Under the pieces are notes generated by a model that searched no databases, was not told the DNA's origin, and saw only the letters and a program-made list of their open reading frames with translations. 64,000 bases of DNA from Actinomycetes bacterium. GTDB taxonomy: Bacteria; Actinomycetota; CALGFH01. Shown here one piece after another: positions 33,473 to 42,407 of this stretch; positions within the stretch are counted from its first letter, which is position 1, and the number at the start of each line of letters is the position of its first letter. Location of the stretch: positions 1-64,000 of the forward strand of contig JASLBL010000239.1 of assembly GCA_030146615.1 (NCBI GenBank), in the 5' to 3' direction. The translations under genes were made by a program, and so were the position numbers.

Positions 33473-34297
33473 TCACCAGCGGGTATGGAACAACACCTGG
33501 ACCAGCAACGTCTGCGCGACCAGCAACCCGATCACTGCCGGGGCCCGGACCCGCCAGGCCAGGAGCTGACGGACCACCGTGACCGTCCTACCGGCCAGCG
33601 CGGCCAGCAGCGGCACGCCGAGCATGCCCCTGAAGGCGAGCAGGTCGCCGGGCAGCCAGACCGCCAGCGACCGGCCGGCCGACCCAGGGGCCGCTTGGTA
33701 GGCGCCGTGGACGGCCGCCACCGCGGCCGGTACGTCATAGCCGGTGGCCAGCCACAGGCCGCCGGCCAGGGCAACCACGACCGCGCTGGTCCCGGCCGCC
33801 CAGCACACGACCCAGACGCGCTCACGCCGCAGGAGCCCGAAGGCGCGAACGCCCAGGAACACCAGCAACAGCACGGCCGCGTAGGTGAGCATCGACGAGG
33901 CCCACAGCAGGACCCCACCGGCCACCGTCCATGAAGCCGAGCGCTGCACCAGCCCCCGGTGGGCGGCCAGGGTGGCCGCCACCACCGGAGGAGTGGCCGC
34001 CGTCCAGCCGAGCTCGAGCTGCGGGCCAGGGAACACATAGAACGGGAAGCTGCGGTACCAGGGCATGCTGGGGACCTCGAACCCGACCCGGCCCCAGCCG
34101 CGCAGCCACAGTGTCCCCAGCGTCCCGGCCAGCACCACCACGACCGCGGCCACCAGCGTCGCCGTGGCGAACGCCCGGTCCGGCGGATTGCCAGCCCCCT
34201 CCCGGGTCGCGAGCCGCCGGCCGGTCCGGCCCCCGAGGCCCGGCCGGCGCCGCGCGCCCGGCCCCCCCGAACCCTCCGGTCTTCCCAGCACCCGCAT
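33473..34297 (-). CDS. Polytopic membrane protein, glycosyltransferase-like, possibly shortened
   Basis: 274 residues with about seven helices. The periplasmic-type loop VPSMPWYRSFPFYVFPGPQ and the closing APAVIGLLVAQTLLVQVLF recall actinobacterial membrane mannosyltransferase-like proteins of 450-500 residues. The start is uncertain because the first 40 residues are low-complexity and Arg/Gly-rich; a later start is possible. Given the eroded genes around it, it may be an internally shortened copy. Confidence 0.5.
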   Translation of the reverse strand: MRVLGRPEGSGGPGARRRPGLGGRTGRRLATREGAGNPPDRAFATATLVAAVVVVLAGTLGTLWLRGWGRVGFEVPSMPWYRSFPFYVFPGPQLELGWTAATPPVVAATLAAHRGLVQRSASWTVAGGVLLWASSMLTYAAVLLLVFLGVRAFGLLRRERVWVVCWAAGTSAVVVALAGGLWLATGYDVPAAVAAVHGAYQAAPGSAGRSLAVWLPGDLLAFRGMLGVPLLAALAGRTVTVVRQLLAWRVRAPAVIGLLVAQTLLVQVLFHTRW

Positions 34298-34410
34298 AGC
34301 CCGAGGCTAGCCGGGACCGGTGTGGCCAAGACTGGTCCCGCGGCATCCGTCACCACTCTGTAAGCCCCAGCGCGCGAGGCTCGTCAGGGTCGGTCCCGAC
34401 ACTGGGCGGC

Positions 34411-35168
34411 ATGGACCTGTCCGGCGTCACCGTCGTGCTCCCAGCCCTCGACGAAGCCGCGGCCCTGCCGGCCGCCTCGCCTCCTTCCCGCCCGGCATCG
34501 ACCTGCTCGTGGTCGACAACAGCTCCAGCGACGACACGGCGGCGGTGGCCCCGGCCGCCGGGGCGAGAGTCGTCACCGAGCCCCGGCGAGGCTTCGGCGC
34601 CGCCTGCTGGGCCGGGGTGCAGGCATCCCCACGGGCCGAGGTGCTCGCCTTCGCCGACGCCGACGGCTCCTTCGACGGCGCCGACCTGGAAGGAGTGGCC
34701 GGGCCGGTGCTGCGTGGCCAGGCCGACCTGGTGGTCGGGTCGCGGACGACCGGACGTCGCGAGCCCGGGGCCATGACGGCCTTCGCGGTGGCGGCCAACC
34801 GGGCGCTCGGGCTGGCTTGCCGGCTGCTGTTCGGCGTCCCGCTCTCCGACCTCGGACCGTTCCGGGCCGTCCGCCGTGACACCCTGCTCGGCCTGGGCGT
34901 CCGCGACCGCGGCCAGGGGTGGCCGCTGGAGATGGTCGGCCGGGCCGGCCGAGTCGGCCTGCGGGTGGTCGAGGTCCCGGTCGGCTACCGACCCCGTGCC
35001 GGCGGCGCCAGCAAGGTGTCGGGTTCGCTCCAGGGCAGCATGCGCGCCGCCGCGGCCATGGCCGCCGTCACCTGCCGACTCCTCGTCGAACGGTCCCGGG
35101 TTCGCACTGGACCGGGTAGCGCCAGGAGACCGCCAACCTCGACCCGGTTCCGGAGCGCGGGCCGGTGA
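34411..35168 (+). pseudogene. Family 2 glycosyltransferase broken by one frameshift
   Basis: ATG at 34411 reads MDLSGVTVVLPALDEAAALP. Near 34470-34480 one C seems missing; the next frame continues ASFPPGIDLLVVDNSSSDDT, AEVLAFADADGSFDGADLEG and QGWPLEMVGRAGRVGLRVVE to TGA at 35166. These are the GT-A donor site (VDNSSSDDT), the DXD region (FADADGSFD) and the dolichol-phosphate-mannose-synthase-like acceptor side. Apart from the one base the gene is complete. Its end overlaps the next gene as GTGA. It could be a sequencing error rather than a true pseudogene. Confidence 0.75.
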
Positions 35169-35863
35169 CCCCCTCCAGGCTCGCACGTCCGCGGGGCCGC
35201 ACCGCGCTGGCTGTCATCGCCAAGGAACCGGTGGCCGGGCTGGCCAAGACCCGCCTGGTGCCGGCCCTTGGCGAGGAGGGGGCGGCCAGGGCGGCGGCGG
35301 CCATGCTGGCCGACACCCTGGCGACGGTCCGCTCGGTCGGCGCGGACCCGTGGCTGTGCTTCACACCCGCTGGGGCCAGAGAGCGGCTCCGCCGGCTGGC
35401 CCCCGGGTTCAGACTGCTGGCCCAGGCCCCTGGCGACCTCGGCGACCGCCTGGCCGCCTGCCTGGCCGACCTGCTGGCAGCGGGCGCCGACCGGGTTGCG
35501 ATCGTCGGCGCCGACACCCCCCATGTCCCAATCGCCAGCTACCGGCGAGCGTTCGCCCTGCTCGAGCAGAACGACGTCGTCCTCGGGCCGGCCATCGACG
35601 GCGGCTACTACCTGGTCGCGGCCAAGACGGCCCGACCCGAGCTGTTCGTCGGGATCCCCATGGGCACCGACATGGTCCTCTCCGAGACTCTGGCCAGGGC
35701 CACCCGCGACGGGCTCGTGGTGGCCCTGCTGCCGCCGCTGCGCGACCTGGACCGAGTCGAGGACCTGGCCGCCGCCCTGGCCGCCGGTGAGCTGGCCGGC
35801 GCCCCGGCGACCCTCGCGGCCGCGGCCGAGCTCCTGGCCGAGCGCGGGGTGGTGATGGCGTGA
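35165..35863 (+). CDS. DUF2064/TIGR04282-type nucleotidyl or glycosyl transferase
   Basis: 232 residues; GTG at 35165 overlaps the preceding stop. Features are LAVIAKEPVAGLAKTRLVPA (the activated-sugar loop), DRVAIVGADTPHVPIASYRR and NDVVLGPAIDGGYYLVAAK, all typical of the DUF2064 family. Some members modify arsenosugars or act next to family 2 glycosyltransferases, as here. In this operon it lies between a glycosyltransferase and a methyltransferase, suggesting assembly of a modified glycolipid or sugar. Confidence 0.82.
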   Translation: MTPSRLARPRGRTALAVIAKEPVAGLAKTRLVPALGEEGAARAAAAMLADTLATVRSVGADPWLCFTPAGARERLRRLAPGFRLLAQAPGDLGDRLAACLADLLAAGADRVAIVGADTPHVPIASYRRAFALLEQNDVVLGPAIDGGYYLVAAKTARPELFVGIPMGTDMVLSETLARATRDGLVVALLPPLRDLDRVEDLAAALAAGELAGAPATLAAAAELLAERGVVMA

Positions 35864-36528
35864 CGGCGGCGCATGCGCCCGACCCGCTCGGTGTCGCCAT
35901 GGTGGACTTCGCGGCCGGCCAGCGGTCGCCGGCCTGGCTCAGAGTCGCGCCCGGCCGGCGGCTCGTCCACGACCTGGCCGCCTACTTCGCGCCCATGACC
36001 GCCCAGGAACGGGCGCTGCTCGACCTGGTCAAGGGACCGGTGCTCGACGTCGGGTGCGGGCCGGCCCGCCATGCCCGGCTCCTGCAGGCCCGCGGTCTGA
36101 CCGTGATCGGGCTGGACCGGTCGCTCCTGGCCCTTGAGCTCGCCCGGTCGCTCGGGCTGCGACACTGGCTGCACGCCGACGCCCGCTCCGGCCCACTCCC
36201 GGCCGTCCGGACCGCGCTACTGCTTGACGGCAATCTCGGCCTGGCCGGGACACCGGATGGCGCCGTGCGGCTCCTGCACCGCCTAGCCACCGCCTGCGGA
36301 CCTGGAGGCCAGCTCCTCGTGGGCGGACGCGCCCCCCGACATGGGCGGCTGCGACCCCTGGTGGTCCGGGACGAGTATCAGAACCTGATCGGTCCCTGGG
36401 GGCGGTGGCTGCAGGCGAGTCTCCCGGCCGCCCTCGACCTGGCCCACTCGGCCGGCTGGCGCCTCCAGTACGCCGTCACCGCGGGTGCCCGCTATTGGGC
36501 CGCCCTTTCCCTCGACGCTCCTTGGTAG
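35860..36528 (+). CDS. Class I SAM-dependent methyltransferase
   Basis: 222 residues from GTG at 35860, overlapping the previous stop. Motif I is GPVLDVGCGPARHARLLQ, and GLTVIGLDRSLLALELARSL carries the ribose-binding acid. LLLDGNLGLAG and LLHRLATACGPGGQLLVGG complete the fold. It is the third gene of a coupled GT2-DUF2064-methyltransferase set. The substrate is unknown but probably the product of its partners. Confidence 0.82.
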   Translation: MTAAHAPDPLGVAMVDFAAGQRSPAWLRVAPGRRLVHDLAAYFAPMTAQERALLDLVKGPVLDVGCGPARHARLLQARGLTVIGLDRSLLALELARSLGLRHWLHADARSGPLPAVRTALLLDGNLGLAGTPDGAVRLLHRLATACGPGGQLLVGGRAPRHGRLRPLVVRDEYQNLIGPWGRWLQASLPAALDLAHSAGWRLQYAVTAGARYWAALSLDAPW

Positions 36529-36544
36529 CTCCGCCCGCTCGTCT

Positions 36545-36932
36545 GCACGTCGACCGGGCAGGCCAGGTCGTGGTCGTCGCCCCCGGCCGACCAAGGCCGC
36601 GCCCAAACTGGTCGCGCTCGTGCCCCACCCGATGGCGTTGGCGCTGGGCCGGCGGCCTGGCGATGGTGGACTACGGCGGTGCCCCCGGCGAGCGCGGCCA
36701 GGGTGAGCTCCGCCTGATCGCCGCAGACGGCACCGATGCCCTGGCCGGAACCCGCCCGCTGGAGCCAGCCCTCCCGAGCCGGCTCCTTGCCTCCGGGCTC
36801 GACGGCCCGACCGGCGTCGCGAGGCTGCCCGACGGCCGCTGGGTCATGGCCGATCTGATGCGTAAGGCCGACGCCCTCGCCGCTGACGGGGTTGCTTCGG
36901 GCCGGGGGGAAGGCCTCCTCCCCCCGGCTTGA
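36545..36932 (+). pseudogene. Fragment of a beta-propeller-like protein
   Basis: Pieces read ARLHVDRAGQVVVVAPGRP, then GGLAMVDYGGAPGERGQGEL, RLIAADGTDALAG and LASGLDGPTGVARLPDGRWV. The GLDGPtGvarlPDGrwvmAD pattern is typical of six-bladed propellers (NHL, SMP-30 or sorbosone dehydrogenase type). Frames change near 36600, there is no start, and the end is abrupt. It trails the methyltransferase operon and may once have been its fourth gene. Confidence 0.4.
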
Positions 36933-37023
36933 CCAGCATCCGGCTTGCCCGGGCCATGGCGGCCACAACCGTTTGGGCGCTGCCTCGCTGGTTCCTTGCT
37001 GCCGCTTGGTAGAGCCGCCGGCG

Positions 37024-37966
37024 CTACTTGGAATCGCGGGCGGTCTGGTCGCGTTCGTCGGCGGCCCGCTCGCGCGCATCGGCGAGGTGGTTGCGTTGGT
37101 CAGCGGCCCGCTCGCGTGCGTCGGCGTCGTCCTGGGCCCGGTCCAGGGCCGCCGCCCGGCGGGCCAGCCCGGTCTGGGCGGCCTGCAGGGCCTGCTCGGC
37201 CTCCCGGGCCCGCGTCTCGGCCGCCCGGACCCGAGCGTCATCGACCGCCTTGGCCGCGACCCGCTCGCGCTGGGCCGCCTGGACAACCTCCTGGGCGAGG
37301 TCGGCCAGCTTGCGCGAGGACGACCTCGCCTGCTGGCGGAGCTGCTGGAACGCCTCGTCAGGACCGACCCCCCGGGTGGCGGCCAGCACCCCCTTGGCCT
37401 GCTCGATCCAGACCCGACTGGTCAGCGCCCCCCGCAGCTGGGCCACCTCAACCTCGCGGTGAGCCAGCTCCACCCCGGTGCTGACCAGCTCGGCGGTCAC
37501 CACCGCCAGCGCCCCCAACGCCTCGACCTCCCCGGTCGACCACGCCCGCGGCTGGGTCACATACACATCCAGGGTCCCGACCGGCTGGTCGGCCAGCCGC
37601 ACCGGCACACTCAGCACCCCCCGCACACCTGCAGCTGGCCGACCACCGCGGCGACCCGGTCCCAGACCAGCTCACGGCGCAGATCCTCGATGGCCACCAC
37701 CCGGTCCTCGGCGAAGGCGGCCAGGCACGGCCCCTCCCCCAGGTCGTGCTGGACCTGCTCCAGCAGCTCCAGCGCCGCATCCGACACCGCCACCCACCGG
37801 GGCTGGCCGTCCTCATGGGCCAAGGTCAGGCCGGTACCATCACCCCGACCACCGTCCTGGTCGCCTCCACCACCCGCCCCAACCTGGCCAGCAGGTCCCC
37901 GTCCTGGGGCAGGGTGGCCCGCAGCTCCCCCACGGTCCGCGCCACCAGTTGCCCGTCCACCGCCAT
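37024..37966 (-). pseudogene. GAF-ANTAR regulator with two frameshifts and a charged coiled-coil tail
   Basis: ATG at 37966 begins MAVDGQLVARTVGELRATLP. A shift near 37850 leads to LTLAHEDGQPRWVAVSDAAL and GEGPCLAAFAEDRVVAIEDL (GAF). A second shift near 37622 leads to SVPVRLADQPVGTLDVYVTQ, and then the ANTAR domain (RVWIEQAKGVLAATRGVGPD, QQARSSSRKLADLAQEVV). The tail is a long, Ala/Arg/Glu-rich coiled coil ending in a repeated RERAADxR unit. Intact members bind nascent RNA to prevent termination. With two shifts this copy is probably dead, unless both are sequencing errors. Confidence 0.7.
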
Positions 37967-38039
37967 CCAAGATCCTTCGTCGAAGTGACACAGCGTCTGC
38001 TGTCAGCCGTCGATCGTCACATCCCGGCACCCGGTCGGC

Positions 38040-38250
38040 AACCGGAACGGGTGGTATCGCATGACCCCAAGGCCGCCATGCGATTGGCCAGCCGGCGGGC
38101 CATGGGCCGCCGATCAGGCTGGCGGCCACCGCCACCAGCGCCGCCAGCGGCACCAGAGCCGCCGCCAACGCCACCCAGCGCAGCTGCCGACGGTCCAGGC
38201 CCTGTGCCAATCGAAACCGCACCACCAGCGACCCGGCCGCGGCCATACAG
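38040..38250 (-). pseudogene. Fragment of a sensor-kinase-like membrane domain
   Basis: The minus strand reads GSLVVRFRLAQGLDRRQLRW followed by VALAAALVPLAALVAVAASL. The VvRfRrA-G-eRqQLrW element directly before a membrane helix is typical of the multi-helix N-terminal domain of actinobacterial sensor histidine kinases. No kinase domain follows; the frame runs into the GAF-ANTAR gene. Confidence 0.4.
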
Positions 38251-38551
38251 TGGCACCGCTCGCATGGCCATCTCACCGCCGGGCCGTCGTCCGACGTGAA
38301 CTCGCGAGCTCAGCCAAGCCACGTCCCGATCGACCGGAAGCCTCTGCGAGGAGACATGGGCACCTGGGACGCGCCGTACAAGCTCACGTTTCGCGCGGTG
38401 CTGAAGTGCGCCAGCGTCTCAAGGGCGTCCCTGATAGGCGTCACGTCCTCGGACTGGGCGTCATGGGGAAGCGACGACGGCAGCCCGTAGGCCGGGGTGA
38501 CAACCGTCTGGCAAGGCGTGGGCTCGCGCTTTGCCACACCGCCCCGGGTCG
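38251..38551. other. Gene-free stretch
   Basis: I see no gene, repeat or structured element between the sensor-like fragment and the end of nhaA. Confidence 0.35.
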
Positions 38552-39913
38552 CTATCCCCGCTGGGAACGAGCAAGCAGGAGCGCGCCGACCACACCGGCT
38601 AGTAGCGATGCGGCCAGGATGCCGATCTTGGCCGCATCCTGGATCGCTGCAGTCTGGAACGCGAGGCCGCTGATGAATAGCGAGACGGTGAACCCGATCC
38701 CGGCCAGGGCGGCGACCCCGACCAGCTGGCTCCAGCGCGCGCCATCGGGAAGGCGGGTGATCCCGGTCCTGGTCGCCACCCAGGCGAACACCGTCACCCC
38801 GACGGTCTTGCCGACGACCAGGCCCACCACCACGCCGAGGGCGACGCCGCTGGTCAGCGCCTCGCGGAGGGTCGAGCTGCTGATGGACACCCCGGCGTTG
38901 GCCAGCGCGAACAGCGGCACGATCACATAGCTTGTCCAGGGGTGCAGCAGGTGCTCCAGCCTGGCCAGCGGGGAGACAGCCTCGCGGGTCAGGCCGGCCA
39001 AATGCAGCCAGTGGTGGGCGTCGGCGTCGGGCGGAACCGGGTCGTCCACGGTGTCGTTGGCGATCCGGTGCGCCTCCAGGCTCACCGCTTTGGGGCGCTG
39101 GAACGGGACCGCGGGGGTGGCCAGGCCGAGGGCGACCCCGGCGATGGTGGCATGCACACCGGACTGAAAGGTGGCCAGCCACACCCCCACCCCCAGCAGC
39201 ACGTACACCACCGTCCAACGCACCTGCAGCCGCTGTAGGATCAGGACGAACGCCAACAGCCCGCCGGCGACCAGCAACGGCAGGACGTCGATGCTGCCCG
39301 AGTAGAACACGGCGATGACCAGGATGGCGCCGATGTCGTCGACGATGGCCAGCGCGAGCAGGAACGACTTGAGGGCCGCCGGCAGCCCGCGGCCGACCAG
39401 GGCCAGCACCCCCAGGGCGAAGGCGATGTCGGTGGCCATCGGGATGCCCCAGCCTCGGGCCGGCTCCCCGCTGGAGTTGATGGCCAGGTACAGCAGCGCG
39501 GGCACGGCCATCCCGCCCAGCGCGGCGATCGCCGGAAGGGCCGCGACTCGGGGCTGGCGGAGCTCGCCGGTGATCAGCTCGCGCTTGATCTCCAAGCCGA
39601 CCACCAGGAAGAACAGGGCCATGAGGGCGTCGTTGACCCAGTGCTGGAGGTCTTCGGCCAGCGACCAGTTCCCGACTCCGATGGTGAGCTGAGTGTGCCA
39701 GACGGCGTCGTAGGAGGCCTGCCACGGGGAGTTGGCCCAGACCAGGGCGGCAACGGCGGTCGCCAGCAGCAGGATGCCGCCGGCCTCCTCGGTCCGCAGG
39801 AACGTCTGCAGGGGCTGGAGGACCAGCCGAGGGACCGGACGAGCGCTGTCCGACCATGACGACCGGATCTTCTCCTCGAGCGGGGCGACCCGCTCGTCAT
39901 CACGATCCATCAT
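38552..39913 (-). CDS. nhaA: Na+/H+ antiporter NhaA
   Basis: 453 residues from ATG at 39913 (a second ATG follows at 39910). Family landmarks are [58 protein letters not shown] (the ion-binding aspartate pair in VDDIGA) and ALAGIGFTVSLFISGLAF. Eleven to twelve helices. Compared with E. coli NhaA there is a charged N-terminal extension and a longer middle loop carrying DPVPPDADAHHW. It exports sodium in exchange for protons. A decayed second copy is at 41930-42125. Confidence 0.92.
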   Translation of the reverse strand: MMDRDDERVAPLEEKIRSSWSDSARPVPRLVLQPLQTFLRTEEAGGILLLATAVAALVWANSPWQASYDAVWHTQLTIGVGNWSLAEDLQHWVNDALMALFFLVVGLEIKRELITGELRQPRVAALPAIAALGGMAVPALLYLAINSSGEPARGWGIPMATDIAFALGVLALVGRGLPAALKSFLLALAIVDDIGAILVIAVFYSGSIDVLPLLVAGGLLAFVLILQRLQVRWTVVYVLLGVGVWLATFQSGVHATIAGVALGLATPAVPFQRPKAVSLEAHRIANDTVDDPVPPDADAHHWLHLAGLTREAVSPLARLEHLLHPWTSYVIVPLFALANAGVSISSSTLREALTSGVALGVVVGLVVGKTVGVTVFAWVATRTGITRLPDGARWSQLVGVAALAGIGFTVSLFISGLAFQTAAIQDAAKIGILAASLLAGVVGALLLARSQRG

Positions 39914-40163
39914 GCTCCGCTGAACTTGGAGATCGAGGTGTCCCCGGCAAGCGGCCCCGGGGCCACCACTATCGTTTCCTGTCGCAGTGCTTCGGTCCAA
40001 CTCAAGGCCCAGGCCACCTGGCGGCGGATGAGCAGCGGGAAGTCCCGATAGGGATAGGGATACCACCACCAGGGAGCAGCCGCCGACCAGCCTTCCAGCA
40101 CACCAACAGCGACACGGCAAGGAGGTCGGAGTCGGCAGTCGAGGGTCGATCGCGGACCAGGGA

Positions 40164-41456
40164 TCAGGCGAGAACGAAGTAGCGCAGCCAGAGGTAGGGC
40201 ATGGAGAGGACCAGGGTGATGAACGCGACCAGGGCCCCGTACTTGGTGAACTGCAGGAAGCTGATGCGGTGGCCGGCGCGTTCGGACAGGCCGAGGATGA
40301 CCACGTTGGCGCTGGCGCCGATGGCGGTGGCGTTGCCGCCCAGGTCCGCGCCCAGGGCCAGGGACCACCACAGCACGGTCCCGTCGGTCCCTTCCGGGAA
40401 CCCGTCGACCAGGGTGCCGACGACCGGGGCCATGGTGGCGACATAGGGGATGTTGTCGACCAACGCCGACAGCAGGCCGGAGACCCACAGCAGCAGGGTG
40501 GTGGCCAGCAGCAGCCGGCCGCCGGTGAGGTCGGCGGCGGCGTTGGCCAGCGACTGGATGACGCCGACCCTGACCAGGGCGCCGACCATGATGAACAGGC
40601 CTATGAAGAAGGCCAGGGTGGGCCATTCGACCTCGCGCAGGAACACCGCCGGTGGGCGGTTGGCCAGCAACAGCAGCACCCCGGCGCCGAGCAGGGCGAT
40701 CACCGAGGGGTCGTAGTGGAGCAGGCCGTGGAGGGCGAACCCGGCGGTGGCGGCGACCCCGACGGCCAACGAGCGGATCAGCAGGGGCCGGTCGACGATG
40801 GCCTCGCGTTCGTCCAGGGCCATGAGTTCGCGGACCCGCTCCGGGCGGGAGCGGAACGCCGAGCGGAACAGCAGCCGGCACAGTGCGATGAAGACGGCCA
40901 GCAGGAGCACGACCAGAGGGGCCAGGTTGACCAGGAAGTCGGTGTAGGTCAGGTCGGCCTCGCTGGCGATGATGATGTTGGGCGGGTCGCCGATCAGGGT
41001 GGCAGTGCCGCCGATGTTGGAGGCCAGGGCCAGGGCGATCAGGTAGGGGGCCGGGGCGAGCTCCAGGCGTTCGCAGATGAGGATGGTGACGGGGGCGACC
41101 AGCAGCACGGTGGTGACGTTGTCGAGCAGGGCCGAGGCGACCGCCGTCAGCACGGCCAGGGCAACCATGATCCGGTAGGGCTGGCCGCGGGCCTTCTTGG
41201 CCGACCAGATGGCCAGGTATTCGAACAGGCCGGTCTGTTTCATGACCCCGACCACGATCATCATCCCCAACAGCAGGAAGATGACCTCCCAGTCGATCCC
41301 GAAGTCGGTGGAGTGGAAGGCGTCCTCGGCGGAGACCAGCCGAAAGGCGAGCATGAGGCCGGCCCCGGCCAGGGCGACCACCACCCGGTTGACCTTCTCG
41401 GTGGCGATCAGGGCATAGGCCACCGCGAACACCGTGATCGCGAAGCCGGTGCTCAT
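40164..41456 (-). CDS. ArsB/NhaD-type (SLC13/citrate-transporter superfamily) permease
   Basis: 430 residues. ATG at 41456 overlaps the CBS-protein stop as ATGA. About eleven helices; the ion-transporter motifs NIGGTATLIGDPPNIIIAS and LGADLGGNATAIGASANVVI are the two hairpin signatures of this superfamily. The DNVTTVLLVAPVTIL and DNIPYVATMAPVVGTL repeats show the internal inverted duplication. It probably exports an anion or exchanges Na+ for H+. The coupled CBS protein may gate it. Confidence 0.87.
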   Translation of the reverse strand: MSTGFAITVFAVAYALIATEKVNRVVVALAGAGLMLAFRLVSAEDAFHSTDFGIDWEVIFLLLGMMIVVGVMKQTGLFEYLAIWSAKKARGQPYRIMVALAVLTAVASALLDNVTTVLLVAPVTILICERLELAPAPYLIALALASNIGGTATLIGDPPNIIIASEADLTYTDFLVNLAPLVVLLLAVFIALCRLLFRSAFRSRPERVRELMALDEREAIVDRPLLIRSLAVGVAATAGFALHGLLHYDPSVIALLGAGVLLLLANRPPAVFLREVEWPTLAFFIGLFIMVGALVRVGVIQSLANAAADLTGGRLLLATTLLLWVSGLLSALVDNIPYVATMAPVVGTLVDGFPEGTDGTVLWWSLALGADLGGNATAIGASANVVILGLSERAGHRISFLQFTKYGALVAFITLVLSMPYLWLRYFVLA

Positions 41457-41896
41457 GGCCGCAGCAGGCGGGTGAGCAGGGCCGAGCTGGTGATCCCACC
41501 GATCAGCCGGCCGCCTTCCCGGACCGCCACCATGGGCGCTCGAGCGCCCGCCATCACGGCCGCGACCTGCATCAGAGTGGCGTTGCCGCCGACCTGGGGC
41601 ACCTCGGCCCCGCCGGTCCTGGGGAGCAGCTCGACGACCCGGTGGCCCTCCAGCCGGCGCCACAGCAGGTCGGCGGCGCCCTCCTCCATGACCTGGGCCA
41701 GGGTCGGGTCCTCGATGATGTAGCCGGGCAGCATGCGGGCCAGCAGCCCGATGTCGGACACCACCCCCTGGAGCTGCCCCTGGCGGTCGACAAAGACCGC
41801 GTCGACCTCCTCTTCGGCCAGCAGCCGGGCCGCCTCGGCAGCCGGCGCATCAGCTGGCAGCAGCGGATAGGGGACGGCCAGGTCCCGGGCACGCAT
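41453..41896 (-). CDS. CBS-domain protein coupled to the permease
   Basis: 147 residues holding one tandem CBS pair (Bateman module). Segments EAARLLAEEEVDAVFVDRQG and QLQGVVSDIGLLARML form CBS1, and ATLMQVAAVMAGARAPMVAV and GRLIGGITSSALLTRLL form CBS2. Such modules bind adenosine nucleotides and regulate linked transporters. GGAGGGAGATGCCTG precedes ATG at 41896. The 4-base overlap with the permease gene strongly suggests a functional pair. Confidence 0.85.
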   Translation of the reverse strand: MRARDLAVPYPLLPADAPAAEAARLLAEEEVDAVFVDRQGQLQGVVSDIGLLARMLPGYIIEDPTLAQVMEEGAADLLWRRLEGHRVVELLPRTGGAEVPQVGGNATLMQVAAVMAGARAPMVAVREGGRLIGGITSSALLTRLLRP

Positions 41897-41929
41897 CAGG
41901 CATCTCCCTCCTTGGGGTGGCCGCTGCCT

Positions 41930-42125
41930 CCAGAGTTGAAGGCGACGATCACGATGATGGCCCCGATGTCACCCACGATGGCCACACGTAGCAGCAACAC
42001 CTTGCGCCAGAGGGAACCCGGGAGCCGACGAGGGCCATCACCCCGAAGGCGAAGGCGATGTCAGTGGCCATCGGCACTCCCCAGCCCCGCCGGCCCTCGC
42101 CCCCAGATTCAGCGTGAAGAACTCG
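41930..42125 (-). pseudogene. Second nhaA relic
   Basis: The minus strand reads [20 protein letters not shown] and FGVMALVGS, then, after a frame change, [20 protein letters not shown]. These match [20 protein letters not shown] and LALAIVDDIGAILVIA of the nhaA at 38552-39913. Only this central part is left, with one aspartate of the DD pair replaced by G. It lies upstream of the CBS-permease-nhaA gene group. Confidence 0.7.
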
Positions 42126-42407
42126 CAGGGGAACACAGCAAGCCGGCGGGCGACCGGGCCCTGTCCGGCGCTCCAGGAGCCCTCGACCGGCGGATGACGA
42201 GTCGGCACGGGACCTCCCGACAGGACAGGGCTGACGCTTGCCGACCAGGCTTGCCGGCGCACCGCCGACACTCTACCCGAGGACGCCGGCCGCTCCGCCG
42301 AGCCCAGGCGGCTCCGGGCGGTGGGACGGGCGCTTTGCTAGGCTGGTCGTGGAGCGCCGGGAAGCCTGGTCGGCAGTTGACCATCGTCAACAGGTCAGGA
42401 GTGCACG

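Noticed and set aside
34298..34410. Possible divergent promoter between the membrane protein and the glycosyltransferase
   Set aside because: I found no -35/-10 pair with acceptable spacing.
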